Positions 32,848 through 41,818 of a DNA stretch of 64,000 bases are shown here, piece after piece (the stretch's first letter is position 1; every line of letters starts with the position of its first letter). The notes below the pieces were generated by a model that was not told the origin of the DNA, made no database searches, and saw only the letters and a program-made list of their open reading frames with translations. Made by a program: the position numbers and the translations under genes. The DNA comes from Martinezella lusitana (lineage in GTDB: Bacteria; Pseudomonadota; Alphaproteobacteria; Rhizobiales; Rhizobiaceae). The stretch lies in the NCBI RefSeq assembly GCF_016901135.1, contig NZ_JAFEVL010000061.1, positions 151,138 through 215,137 of the forward strand. The letters run 5' to 3'.

Positions 32848-33918
32848 TTAGGCGAAGCGCGACAGTCGGAAAGGCGAGAGTTCCGCAACCTCCTTGCCAT
32901 CGAGGATTTCCTCCGCTGCCAGCAGACCGACGAGCGGCGCCAGCGTTACGCCGGAATGAAGGACTGCGAGATAGAGCCCTGGCCTGGTGTCGACACCGCC
33001 GAGGATGGGCAGGCCGTCTTTCGGCGTCGGACGATAGCCGATGGTATGGAAATCGAGTTCCAACGCATCGCCATCCTTCAATGCCGCCTTCACCTTGGCG
33101 AAAAGCTCGCCTGCGGCTTTCTGTGGATTGTCGCCGGGAGCGGTGCCGCCGAAATCGCCGCCGGCAATAATCCGACCTTCCATCGTCTGGCGCATATGCA
33201 GTTCCGGGGCCATCACCAGGCCGTTCAGCAGTTTCGGCGCGGGGCGGGAATGAACGATCAGACCAGGCGGCGTTTCGAGCGGCACATGAATGCCGGCCGA
33301 TGCGGCAAGTGCTGCCGTGCCGGCGCCGGCGGCAAGAACGACATGATCGGCGTGCATCGGGCCTTCGCTTGTCTCAACGCCGGCGATCCTGCCGTTCTCA
33401 GTCAATAGACTTGTCACGTCGGTACCGTGTAGCAGCCTCGCGCCATGACGGCTGGCGTCCTCCAGCAGCAGCTCGGCGGCAGCAACGGGCTCGACGGCGC
33501 CTTCTTCGGCGATATGCAACGCATAGTCGGGTGGAGTGGCGAGGTTCGGCTCGATCATGACGCTCGTCGCGCGATTGACCGGCTGTATACCATAGCCCCA
33601 ACCATGATGTTGCGCGGCATAGGCATCCAGTTCGGCCTCCGGCATATCCCAGCACAATCCGCCACACCAGGACAGCGGCAGACCGGGCAGATCCGCCGCA
33701 AGCCGCGACCATTCGGCCATCGAGCGGTGACGGAAATGAAAATAGAACTCGGGATTGCCCCAGCTGGCATTGATCCAGGCAAAGGAATTCGGCGTTGCCT
33801 CGCCACCAATCTTTTGCGCGATCGTCGTAACGGACGCACCCTTGCGCTGGAGATGCCAGGCGATGGAGGCGCCGATGATTCCGGCGCCGATGACGATGAT
33901 TTTCTGAGGGGAGGGCAT
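32848..33918 (-). CDS. FAD-dependent oxidoreductase (DadA/DAO family)
   Basis: 356 residues. The FAD-binding fingerprint is at the N-terminus (KIIVIGAGIIGASIAWHLQR), and the DAO-family C-terminal block reads YRPTPKDGLPILGGVDTRPGL, with GVTLAPLVG near the end. The family oxidises D-amino acids, glycine, sarcosine or other secondary amines, passing electrons to oxygen or the respiratory chain. The substrate is unassigned. The gene stands between the orphan kinase and a TPR lipoprotein gene, both on the same strand, with gaps over 100 bases. Confidence 0.9.
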   Translation of the reverse strand: MPSPQKIIVIGAGIIGASIAWHLQRKGASVTTIAQKIGGEATPNSFAWINASWGNPEFYFHFRHRSMAEWSRLAADLPGLPLSWCGGLCWDMPEAELDAYAAQHHGWGYGIQPVNRATSVMIEPNLATPPDYALHIAEEGAVEPVAAAELLLEDASRHGARLLHGTDVTSLLTENGRIAGVETSEGPMHADHVVLAAGAGTAALAASAGIHVPLETPPGLIVHSRPAPKLLNGLVMAPELHMRQTMEGRIIAGGDFGGTAPGDNPQKAAGELFAKVKAALKDGDALELDFHTIGYRPTPKDGLPILGGVDTRPGLYLAVLHSGVTLAPLVGLLAAEEILDGKEVAELSPFRLSRFA

Positions 33919-34034
33919 GTCGTTGTCTCGTTCGGATGGGGAGGGATTCGAGACTAGGCGTTCGATGACGCAAAGAAAAGCCGCCGGACGAAGGATCGTC
34001 GGCGGCCGAGTGCCTTATTACGATGCTGCCTGTA

Positions 34035-34910
34035 TCAGGAGCCGACGCCGACGCGCGCCAGGCCATCTTTGGCCGGCTGGTAGTTCGGATCAAGGTTGAC
34101 GGCATGCTGGTACGAACGGCGGGCTTTCGCCTTGTCGCCTTTGCGCTCGTATACGAAGGCCTGGTTTGCCCAAGATTGGGCGACCTTGTTGTCCAGGTCG
34201 ATGGCATGGTTGAAATCGGCGAAGGCGTTATCGTCGTCATTCTGCGCGAGATAGGAAATGCCGCGGCTATTGTAGGGCTCGGGCGAGTTCGGTGACAGCG
34301 AGATCGCCTTGGAGAAATCGTCGATCGCCTTATCCTGCTGATTGCGCTTCTGATAGATCACGCCGCGACCGTTGAAGGCACGGCCATCCGTCGTTCCCAG
34401 GCTGATCGCCTTGGAATAGTCGTTGAATGCGTCGTCGTCGCGACCTGACTGGCGATAGAGATTGCCCCGGCCGATATAGGCGACGTCGTAGTTGGAATTG
34501 ATCTGCAGCGCGGCATTGTAGTCCGCGACCGCTTCCGGCAGCTTGCCCATGTTGCGGTAGATGAGCGCGCGGTTGGCGTAGGCCTGGTAGAACTTCGGAT
34601 TGAGCTGGATCGCCTGATTGAAGTCCGCAAGCGCGCGGCTGAAATCGCCGCCGCGGCCGTAGGCCGTCCCGCGAACATTGTAGCCTTCCGGATCCTGTGG
34701 ATTGGCACTGATGACCGAGGTCAGCGAAGCGATATTCCCCGAGGAGCCCTGCGCCTTGTCGATGCGGATCACGCTATCCGTGGAAGCGGTCTGGCAGCCG
34801 GACAGGCTGATTGCGGCGAGAATCGCCAAAGCTGGCAGTGCGGCGGCGCGCTTCGAAACAAAAAAAGACAGGTTCGAAGTGCGGAGCCGTTCGGTAGTCG
34901 TGATTGCCAT
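34035..34910 (-). CDS. TPR-repeat lipoprotein
   Basis: About 291 residues. After a basic stretch and a hydrophobic segment (LPALAILAAISLSGCQT), the lipobox LSGC marks a lipid-anchored protein. From residue 70 come about seven tetratricopeptide repeats of 34 residues with the W/Y-G-A pattern (YNVRGTAYGRGGDFSRALAD, AYANRALIYRNMGKLPEAV, SWANQAFVYERKGDKAKARR). Such NlpI-like lipoproteins act as scaffolds for envelope enzymes. The ATG at 34910 is chosen over one nine codons upstream. The gene lies between rpsU and the oxidoreductase, transcribed in the same direction as both. Confidence 0.87.
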   Translation of the reverse strand: MAITTTERLRTSNLSFFVSKRAAALPALAILAAISLSGCQTASTDSVIRIDKAQGSSGNIASLTSVISANPQDPEGYNVRGTAYGRGGDFSRALADFNQAIQLNPKFYQAYANRALIYRNMGKLPEAVADYNAALQINSNYDVAYIGRGNLYRQSGRDDDAFNDYSKAISLGTTDGRAFNGRGVIYQKRNQQDKAIDDFSKAISLSPNSPEPYNSRGISYLAQNDDDNAFADFNHAIDLDNKVAQSWANQAFVYERKGDKAKARRSYQHAVNLDPNYQPAKDGLARVGVGS

Positions 34911-34980
34911 TATCGGATTCGCTTTCCCATGCGTCATATCAGGCTGTTCTGATTTAATCCGATTTGTGCGCAGAATAAAT

Positions 34981-35013
34981 CAAAAAGGCGGTGGCGAACG
35001 ACTCGCCCCCGCC
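34981..35013 (-). terminator. Rho-independent terminator after rpsU
   Basis: On the minus strand an 11-bp stem with one mismatch (35013-35003 with 34997-34987) is followed by TTTTTG. It begins 35 bases past the rpsU stop and separates rpsU from the TPR gene. Confidence 0.85.
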
Positions 35014-35047
35014 ACACATGCATCTGAAAACGTCGAAAAAACGACGA

Positions 35048-35260
35048 TTAGCGTGCGACCAAGCCTTCACGCTGTGCGCGCTTGCGTGCCAGCTTGCGAA
35101 CGCGACGAACAGCTTCAGCCTTCTCGCGAGCACGCTTCTGCGACGGCTTTTCGTAGTAGTCGCGCATCTTCATTTCGCGGAAAATACCTTCGCGCTGCAT
35201 CTTCTTCTTGAGAGCGCGGAGAGCCTGGTCGACATTGTTATCGCGGACAAGTACCTGCAC
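35048..35260 (-). CDS. rpsU: 30S ribosomal protein S21
   Basis: 70 residues: QVLVRDNNVDQALRALKKKM, then REGIFREMKMRDYYEKPSQK and a strongly basic C-terminus ending AQREGLVAR. This is full-length S21, a small-subunit protein that helps early mRNA recognition. The GTG at 35260 yields the canonical MQVLVRDNN start; a GTG three codons upstream (35269) is closer to the AAGGAA sequence and is the alternative. It is monocistronic, with a strong terminator downstream. Confidence 0.96.
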   Translation of the reverse strand: MQVLVRDNNVDQALRALKKKMQREGIFREMKMRDYYEKPSQKRAREKAEAVRRVRKLARKRAQREGLVAR

Positions 35261-35608
35261 GAGAATCACGTTCCTTTGGTTTAGTTGATGCCAGCGGCGA
35301 CGGCAGCGCCAGGAGGCAAAAATATAACGTTCGCACAGCCGTAGCCTTGCGATTGGTTAGGCGAGATAGCAGATCGGTTTGTCAAAGTCTAGCCAGATCG
35401 TGAGTTTGCAGGGTAAAAAGCGGCTTGTCGAGCGCTGAATTGAGCCGGGAATGTCTTTCTCGCCTCGTCGCGCCTATCGAACATGGAGTTGACTCGCAAT
35501 GTTTTGCGACACTGACATGCTCGTGCGAAGATTCTAGATCACAGTCATTTGCGCCATGACGATTGCCCGATCTCGGCCGTTGCCTGCGCGCCAAGGGGGA
35601 ATTGCTGC
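35261..35608. other. Divergent intergenic region with an operator-like palindrome
   Basis: This 348-bp stretch holds the rpsU promoter region on one side and that of the small exported protein on the other. I see no gene. TTGACT at 35489-35494 could be a -35 element for the rightward gene, and a perfect palindrome, TCGCAA 35494-35499 with TTGCGA 35504-35509, overlaps its spacer, as a repressor site would. Confidence 0.4.
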
Positions 35609-35887
35609 ATGACGTTTCATGACCTCGCTGCCGCTGGAAGGTTGATTGCGGCGCCGATGTTCGGCTTTGCGGTTCTTGTCGCAACGCTTGCGCCTGCTGG
35701 AGCCGGCGAAGTGCGTCTCGGAAACAATGTCCGCATCGGCGGTCACGATTTTTCGAATCAGACCTTCGACAGCAAGCATCGGGCGCGAATCTATCTTTAC
35801 GATCGCAAGCCGCCGAAGGAAGGATGCGTCTGGCGCAGCGATGGCCGTGGCGGTCGGGTGAAGATCTGCCATCTGCAGCGCAAATAA
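35609..35887 (+). CDS. Small exported protein, unknown function
   Basis: 92 residues from the ATG at 35609, with AAGGGGGA 8 bases ahead. Residues 1-32 form a signal peptide (LIAAPMFGFAVLVATLAPAGAG). The mature part is basic, with two cysteines that could form one disulfide (EGCVWRSD and KICHLQRK), and a glycine-rich start (VRLGNNVRIGGHDFSN). I do not recognise a family with a known function. Good start signals and a clear signal peptide make it a real gene. The upstream 20-codon extension of the frame is not supported. Confidence 0.72.
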   Translation: MTFHDLAAAGRLIAAPMFGFAVLVATLAPAGAGEVRLGNNVRIGGHDFSNQTFDSKHRARIYLYDRKPPKEGCVWRSDGRGGRVKICHLQRK

Positions 35888-36049
35888 AGCTGCTAACAAA
35901 CGATAAGTTGGCCGTTCGATCGCGTTCCAATTTTAACCGTGTCGAAAGCCGGTCCTGAATGCGTCGCAAAAGAGCCGTTGTGTCGGTTTTTGATTTGCGA
36001 TTTGTATGACCGATAATAAAGGGCTCTGGCCTGAAGGAGTTGAGGGCGA

Positions 36050-37303
36050 ATGCGTAAATACTCGGTTTTTGCCGTGGCAAGGGAAGCGATGCGGGCCCAC
36101 AAGGGCTGGGAGGCCCAATGGACCTCGCCGGAGCCGCGCAAGGAGTATGACGTCATCATCATCGGCGCCGGTGGTCATGGCCTGGGCGCGGCCTACTATC
36201 TCGCCAAGGAGCACGGCATCACCAATGTCGCCGTTATCGAGAAGGGCTGGCTCGGCGGCGGCAATACCGGCCGCAACACCACCATCATCCGCTCGAACTA
36301 TCTCTATGAAGAGAGCATGCACATCTACGAGCATTCGATGAAGCTCTGGGAAGGGCTGTCTCAGGATCTCAATTACAATGTCATGTATTCGCCGCGCGGC
36401 GTGATGATGCTGTCGCACAATGTGCACGACCAGCAATCGTTCAAACGGCATATCCACGCCAACCGCCTCTATGGCATCGACAATGAATGGCTGACGCCGG
36501 AGCAGGCCAAGGCCTTCTGTCCGCCGCTCGATATTTCCGGCAGTGCGCGTTACCCCATCAATGGCGCCGCCCTGCAGCGTCGCGGCGGCACCGCGCGGCA
36601 CGATGCGGTCGCCTGGGGCTTTGCCCGCGCGGCGTCGGATCGCGGTGTGCATATCATCCAGAATTGCGAAGTGACCGGCATCCAGCGCGGACCGGATGGA
36701 CGTGTGACCGGCGTCGATACGAGCCGCGGTTTCATCGGCGCCAAGAAGATCGGCGTCTCCGCAGCCGGCCATACCACCGTCGTCATGCAGATGGCGGGCG
36801 TGCGCGTGCCGCTGCAGTCGAGCCCGCTGCAGGCGCTTGTTTCCGAGCCGCTGAAGCCGATCTTCCCCTGCGTTGTCATGTCGAACACGGTGCATGCCTA
36901 TATCTCGCAGTCCGACAAGGGTGAGCTGGTCATCGGCGCCGGCACGGACCAGTATAATTCCTACAGCCAGACCGGCGGCCTGCAGATCATCACCCACACA
37001 CTGGATGCGATCTGCGAACTCTTCCCGATGTTCCGGCGCGTGAAGATGATGCGCTCCTGGGGCGGCATCGTCGACAACACGCCGGATCGCTCGGCGATCC
37101 AGTCGAAGACGCCGGTGCCGGGGCTCTATGTCAATTGCGGCTGGGGCACGGGCGGGTTCAAGGCAACGCCGGGTTCGGCCAATCTGTTTGCGCATCTGAT
37201 TGCTCGCGACGAGCCGCATAAGTTTAATGCGGGGCTGACGCTGGATCGTTTCCGCAGCGGCCGATTGATCGACGAGGCGGCAGCGGCTGCCGTGGCGCAT
37301 TGA
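36050..37303 (+). CDS. soxB: Sarcosine oxidase, beta subunit
   Basis: 417 residues. The FAD-binding fold is EYDVIIIGAGGHGLGAAYYL (about 29-48), followed by KGWLGGGNTGRNTTIIRSNY, and the C-terminal active-site block is GWGTGGFKATPGSANLFAH. This is the catalytic flavin subunit of the four-subunit enzyme that oxidises sarcosine to glycine, transferring formaldehyde-level carbon to tetrahydrofolate and producing peroxide. AAGGAG lies upstream of the ATG. The stop overlaps the ATG of the next, unusual gene (TGATG), and soxD, soxA and soxG follow. Confidence 0.95.
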   Translation: MRKYSVFAVAREAMRAHKGWEAQWTSPEPRKEYDVIIIGAGGHGLGAAYYLAKEHGITNVAVIEKGWLGGGNTGRNTTIIRSNYLYEESMHIYEHSMKLWEGLSQDLNYNVMYSPRGVMMLSHNVHDQQSFKRHIHANRLYGIDNEWLTPEQAKAFCPPLDISGSARYPINGAALQRRGGTARHDAVAWGFARAASDRGVHIIQNCEVTGIQRGPDGRVTGVDTSRGFIGAKKIGVSAAGHTTVVMQMAGVRVPLQSSPLQALVSEPLKPIFPCVVMSNTVHAYISQSDKGELVIGAGTDQYNSYSQTGGLQIITHTLDAICELFPMFRRVKMMRSWGGIVDNTPDRSAIQSKTPVPGLYVNCGWGTGGFKATPGSANLFAHLIARDEPHKFNAGLTLDRFRSGRLIDEAAAAAVAH

Positions 37304-37722
37304 TGCTGGCGGCGGTTGGGATCGTTCTGGCGGCGGGATTTTCGCTTCCGGCAGGGACGATCGTGACCAAGGTCAGCGATCTCTTTCCGGGGGCCGGGGA
37401 TGTTCGCATGCAGGTGATCCACAAGGCACAGGACGAAGCGGATTGGCCGTTCGAGGCCGAAAGCGGTGTGCTTGCCTGCGTCAAGGTGCTGAACAAGCCG
37501 ACCGTTTATTTCGTGCCGGAACAGACGCCGGCGGCAACGAGGGCTTTCGAAGTCGACACGGATCTGCTGGGCATGAGTCTGATCAATATGGGGATGACCA
37601 ACGTGCTGAAACCCTACGGGTCGCTGGAGGCGCTGCTGAAGCGCATAACACCTTTCGTCACCATGGGGCGGCAGCTTTGCGCGCAGCCTCCCGGTACCAA
37701 TATCTCCGGCTCCGAGCTTTAA
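37303..37722 (+). CDS. DUF2511 (YebY-like) exported protein inside the sox operon
   Basis: 139 residues. The ATG at 37303 shares its A with the soxB stop. Residues 1-20 (LAAVGIVLAAGFSLPAG) are a signal peptide or anchor. The mature part has the pattern of DUF2511/YebY: a DWPFEAESGVLACVKVLNKP block, a YFVPEQ strand, and a final LLKRITPFVTMGRQLC, giving two conserved cysteines (about 53 and 127). I base this on remembered similarity to E. coli YebY (WAF...TC and PFIERAEKLC), a protein encoded with copper genes. It is not part of the known sarcosine oxidase complex, and its export clashes with the cytoplasmic location of that enzyme. A 15-base gap separates it from soxD. Confidence 0.65.
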   Translation: MLAAVGIVLAAGFSLPAGTIVTKVSDLFPGAGDVRMQVIHKAQDEADWPFEAESGVLACVKVLNKPTVYFVPEQTPAATRAFEVDTDLLGMSLINMGMTNVLKPYGSLEALLKRITPFVTMGRQLCAQPPGTNISGSEL

Positions 37723-37737
37723 CACAGGTAGAAAACG

Positions 37738-38103
37738 ATGCTGCTGATTTACTGCCCCTATTGCGAGGAAGAGCGTTCGGAACTCGAATTCCGCAACGCC
37801 GGCGACGCGCATATCGTGCGGCCGGCCAATATCGCCGGAATCTCCGACGAGGAATTCGAGGAATATTTCTTCCTGCGTGACAATCCGAAGGGCCTGATCT
37901 TCGAGCGCTGGCGGCATATCCATGGCTGCGGCCGCTTCTTCAATGCGGCGCGAGACACCGTGAGCGACCATTTCTACCGCACCTACAAGGCCGGCGAGCC
38001 GAAGCCGGATCCTGCGACGCTGCTGCCGGGCGCATCCGAGCCGGTCGTCCAGAGCCACAGCGAACAAGAACAGACGGCACAAAAAGAGGGATTTGCTGAA
38101 TGA
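37738..38103 (+). CDS. soxD: Sarcosine oxidase, delta subunit
   Basis: 121 residues. The zinc site is formed by CPYCEEERSE at the start and HIHGCGRFFN near residue 65, exactly as in the Zn-binding delta subunit. A disordered Glu/Gln-rich tail (SEPVVQSHSEQEQTAQKEG) is longer than usual. AGGTAGAAAACG precedes the ATG. The stop overlaps the soxA start by 4 bases (ATGA). Confidence 0.94.
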   Translation: MLLIYCPYCEEERSELEFRNAGDAHIVRPANIAGISDEEFEEYFFLRDNPKGLIFERWRHIHGCGRFFNAARDTVSDHFYRTYKAGEPKPDPATLLPGASEPVVQSHSEQEQTAQKEGFAE

Positions 38104-41093
38104 GCGGCGCCAATCGTATTGCGGGCAAGGGGCGTCTGACGCCCGCCAGAACCGCCCGCTTCACCTTTGACGGCAAAAGCTACACGGCGCTCGAAGGCGA
38201 CACCGTCGCCTCCGCCCTGCTTGCCAATGGCGTTCATCTCCTCGGCCGCTCGTTCAAGTATCACCGTCCGCGCGGCATCCTGTCGGCCGGGGCGGAAGAA
38301 CCGAATGCGCTGCTCGACATCTCCCGCGATGCGGCTCGGCGCCAGCCGAACGTTCGCGCCAGCGTGCAGGAGGTGTTCGATGGCATGAAGGCGCAGTCGC
38401 AGAACCGCTGGCCGTCGCTCGCCTTCGATATCGGCGGCGTCAACAATTTGATGTCGCCCTTCTTTGCCGCTGGCTTCTACTACAAGACCTTCATGTGGCC
38501 GAAGGCTGCCTGGAAGCACATCTACGAACCCTTCATCCGTCGTGCTGCCGGCCTTGGCGTCGCGCCGACGGAAGAGGATCCCGATCACTACGCCAGCCGC
38601 TATGCCCATTGCGACGTGCTTGTCGTCGGTGCCGGTATTTCCGGCCTCTCGGCGGCATTGGCCGCTGCCGAAACCGGCGCGAAGGTCATTCTCTGCGACG
38701 AGCAGGCGGAAGCGGGCGGCGCGTTGCGCTTCGACACCGGCGTCAAGATCGACGGCGTCGAAGGCTATGCCTGGGCGCAGGTCGTCGTCGCCAGGCTCAA
38801 GGCGATGCCGAATGTCGAGGTGCTGACCCGGACGACGGCGTTCGGCTATTACAATCACAATTTCTTCGGGCTTGCCGAGCGCGTCACCGATCACCTGGCA
38901 AGGCCTGGCCGCAATCTGCCGCGCGAGCGCCTGTGGCAGGTCCGCGCCAAGCGCGTCATTCTGGCGACGGGCGCGATCGAGCGCCACATGGTGTTCCCGA
39001 ACAACGACCGGCCGGGCATCATGCTGGCATCGGCGGCGCGCGCCTATCTCAATCATTACGGCGTCGCCGTCGGTGCGAAGATCGGCGTCTATACGGCGCA
39101 TGATTCGGCCTATGAGGCCGCCTTCGATCTCAAGCGTGCCGGCGTTTCTGTCGTCGCCATCGTCGACAGCCGGGCGCGGCCGGGCGAGGCAGTCGTTGCC
39201 GAGGCCAAGCGGCTCGGCATCGAGGTCATGACCGATTATGCTGTCGTCGATACCGCGGGCAAGCTGCGGGTCTCTTCAATGACCGTTGCGCGTAACGGCA
39301 GCTCCAGCTCTCGCAAGATCGCGATCGATGCGCTCTTGGTCTCGGCCGGCTGGACACCATCGGTGCATCTGTTTTCGCAGTCGCGCGGCAAGCTGAAATT
39401 CGATACCGAGAAGCAGCGTTTCCTGCCGGGCACCTATGTTCAGGATTGTCTTTCCGTTGGCGCATGCAACGGCACGGACGGGCTGCAGGCGGCGATCGAG
39501 GAATCGCTTGCCGCCGGCGAGCTGATGGCGCGGGCAGCCGGAGCAAGCGGCGGGGAGAAGATCCAGCTCCAGGCCGAGCAGGCTTTCGAATGGACCGGCG
39601 GTATGATCGGTGCTGCCGAGGGTGCGGGGCCGGACACCAATGCCAAGGCCTTCGTCGATTTCCAGCACGACGTCTGCGCCAAGGATATCCGTCTTGCCGT
39701 GCGCGAGGGCATGCATTCTATCGAGCATATCAAGCGCTTCACCACCAACGGCATGGCGTCCGACCAGGGCAAGCTTTCCAACATGCACGGGCTGGCGATT
39801 GCCGCCGAAATGCTTGGCAAGGATATCCCGCAGGTCGGTCTCACCACCTTCCGTGCACCCTATACGCCGGTGACCTACGGCACGCTGATCAGCCATTCGC
39901 GCGGGTCTCTCTTCGATCCCGCCCGCAAGACGCCGATGCATGCCTGGGAAGAGGCGCATGGCGCAATCTTCGAGGATGTCGGCAACTGGAAGCGCGCCTG
40001 GTTCTATCCGCGCGCCGGCGAGACCATGCATCAGGCCGTCGACCGCGAATGCCGCACGGCGCGCGAAGTAGCCGGCGTGTTCGATGCCTCGACGCTCGGC
40101 AAGATCGAAGTGGTCGGGCCGGATGCGGCGGAGTTCCTGAACCTGATCTACACCAATGCCTGGGATACGCTGAAGCCTGGCCGTTGCCGCTATGGCATCA
40201 TGCTGCGCGAGGATGGCTTCGTTTATGACGACGGCGTCGTCGGGCGCCTGGCTGACGATCGCTTCCATGTGACGACGACGACCGGCGGTGCGCCGCGCGT
40301 GCTGCATCACATGGAGGACTATCTCCAGACGGAATTCCCGCATCTGAAGGTCTGGCTGACATCGACGACCGAGCAATGGGCCGTCATCGCGGTGCAGGGG
40401 CCGAAGGCGCGCGAGATCATCGAGCCACTGGTTGAAGGGCTGGATCTTTCCAACGAGGCCTTCCCGCATATGAGCGTTGCCGAGTGCAAGGTGTGCGGCG
40501 TGCCGGCGCGGTTGTTCCGGGTCTCCTTCACCGGCGAGGTCGGCTATGAAATCAACGTGCCGGCCGATTACGGCCAGTCGGTTCTGGAAGCCGTCTGGGC
40601 GCGCGCCGAGCCGCTGGGCGCCTGCGCCTATGGCACCGAGACCATGCACATACTGCGTGCCGAAAAGGGCTATATCATCGTCGGCCAGGATACCGACGGC
40701 ACGGTGACGCCTGATGATGCCGGTCTCTCATGGGCCGTCTCCAAGAAGAAGACGGATTTCGTCGGTATTCGCGGCCTCAAGCGGCCCGATTTGGTGAAGG
40801 AAGGCCGCAAGCAGCTCGTCGGCCTCGTCACCCGCGACCCGAAGGTGGTGCTGGAAGAAGGCGCGCAGATCGTCGCTGATCCCAACGAGCAGAAGCCGAT
40901 GACCATGCTCGGTCATGTCACTTCGGCCTACTGGTCGGAAAATCTTGGCCGCTCCATCGCCTTCGCTCTGGTCGCCGGCGGCCGCGATCGCCTGGGAAAG
41001 ACGCTTTACGTACCGATGCCCGACAAGACAATTGCCGTCGAAGTGGCGGATCTGGTGTTCTTTGACAAGGAAGGAGGCCGGATCAATGGTTGA
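38100..41093 (+). CDS. soxA: Sarcosine oxidase, alpha subunit
   Basis: 997 residues. The N-terminal ferredoxin-like domain (about 20-110: FTFDGKSYTALEGDTVASAL, RSFKYHRPRGILSAG) is followed by an NAD/FAD-binding module (CDVLVVGAGISGLSAALAAA near 175, then VILATGAIERHMVFPNNDRP) and a C-terminal aminomethyltransferase (GCV_T) domain from about 610 (CRTAREVAGVFDASTLGKIE, then GEVGYEINVPADYG), which binds tetrahydrofolate. This order and length are those of the heterotetrameric enzyme. The end overlaps soxG by 8 bases. Confidence 0.96.
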   Translation: MSGANRIAGKGRLTPARTARFTFDGKSYTALEGDTVASALLANGVHLLGRSFKYHRPRGILSAGAEEPNALLDISRDAARRQPNVRASVQEVFDGMKAQSQNRWPSLAFDIGGVNNLMSPFFAAGFYYKTFMWPKAAWKHIYEPFIRRAAGLGVAPTEEDPDHYASRYAHCDVLVVGAGISGLSAALAAAETGAKVILCDEQAEAGGALRFDTGVKIDGVEGYAWAQVVVARLKAMPNVEVLTRTTAFGYYNHNFFGLAERVTDHLARPGRNLPRERLWQVRAKRVILATGAIERHMVFPNNDRPGIMLASAARAYLNHYGVAVGAKIGVYTAHDSAYEAAFDLKRAGVSVVAIVDSRARPGEAVVAEAKRLGIEVMTDYAVVDTAGKLRVSSMTVARNGSSSSRKIAIDALLVSAGWTPSVHLFSQSRGKLKFDTEKQRFLPGTYVQDCLSVGACNGTDGLQAAIEESLAAGELMARAAGASGGEKIQLQAEQAFEWTGGMIGAAEGAGPDTNAKAFVDFQHDVCAKDIRLAVREGMHSIEHIKRFTTNGMASDQGKLSNMHGLAIAAEMLGKDIPQVGLTTFRAPYTPVTYGTLISHSRGSLFDPARKTPMHAWEEAHGAIFEDVGNWKRAWFYPRAGETMHQAVDRECRTAREVAGVFDASTLGKIEVVGPDAAEFLNLIYTNAWDTLKPGRCRYGIMLREDGFVYDDGVVGRLADDRFHVTTTTGGAPRVLHHMEDYLQTEFPHLKVWLTSTTEQWAVIAVQGPKAREIIEPLVEGLDLSNEAFPHMSVAECKVCGVPARLFRVSFTGEVGYEINVPADYGQSVLEAVWARAEPLGACAYGTETMHILRAEKGYIIVGQDTDGTVTPDDAGLSWAVSKKKTDFVGIRGLKRPDLVKEGRKQLVGLVTRDPKVVLEEGAQIVADPNEQKPMTMLGHVTSAYWSENLGRSIAFALVAGGRDRLGKTLYVPMPDKTIAVEVADLVFFDKEGGRING

Positions 41094-41634
41094 TCTCGCA
41101 ACCCGTAAACTGCCGCTCGCCGGCCGCAACGGCGGTTCGTCCATCGTCCGGCTGACGCCTGCCGCGCCCGCCACCCGCATTGCGCTGCGCGCGCCGGTCG
41201 ATTCCATCGACGGCCTTTCGCAGGCGCTCGGCCTGCAAGTGCCGAACCGGCCGAAGACCTCGGCCAGCGCCAACGGCCGCCACGCGCTTTGGCTCGGCCC
41301 GGACGAATGGCTCGTCATCGATGAGAACGGCGCCGACCTGGTCGGCCTCGCGGCGTCGGCCGGCGTGCTCCATTCGGCGACCGACGTCTCGCACCGCAAT
41401 ACCGCAATCGTTGTGTCCGGCCCAGGTGCTGAAGCGACTCTCTCGGGCGGCTGCTCGCAAGATCTTTCGCTGCAGGCTTTCCCCATCGGGGCCTGCTCGC
41501 GCACGCTGTTTGGCAAGGCCGAAGTCGTACTGCTTCGGCTTGAAGAGGAGACGTTCCGCGTCGAGGTCTGGCGTTCCTTCTCCGATTATGCCTTCGGCCT
41601 TCTGGCCGAAGCCGCGGAGGATGCGGGCCTTTAG
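41086..41634 (+). CDS. soxG: Sarcosine oxidase, gamma subunit
   Basis: 182 residues from the ATG at 41086, preceded by AAGGAGG. Its fold is the small GCV_T-like gamma subunit: LWLGPDEWLVIDENGADLVG, ATDVSHRNTAIVVSGPGAE and ETFRVEVWRSFSDYAFGLL. The longer frame beginning at 40915 reads into soxA and is rejected. It closes the operon. Betaine- or choline-derived sarcosine would be the source of substrate; folate-linked genes are not in view. Confidence 0.93.
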   Translation: MVDLATRKLPLAGRNGGSSIVRLTPAAPATRIALRAPVDSIDGLSQALGLQVPNRPKTSASANGRHALWLGPDEWLVIDENGADLVGLAASAGVLHSATDVSHRNTAIVVSGPGAEATLSGGCSQDLSLQAFPIGACSRTLFGKAEVVLLRLEEETFRVEVWRSFSDYAFGLLAEAAEDAGL

Positions 41635-41818
41635 GTTCGACAGGCCTTCGCGAGCAAAGCTGATATAAAGATCGGCTCGTTGCATGACGCCGATGGTTGG
41701 TGGCAATCGATCTTGTTTGCCGTCAATTTCGGTCGCATAGTGGTTGTACCGGCGGACGTTCCGTTACACTCGCCAGTACAACCAACTTGCCGTGGTGCAC
41801 GATACACAGGTCATGTTC

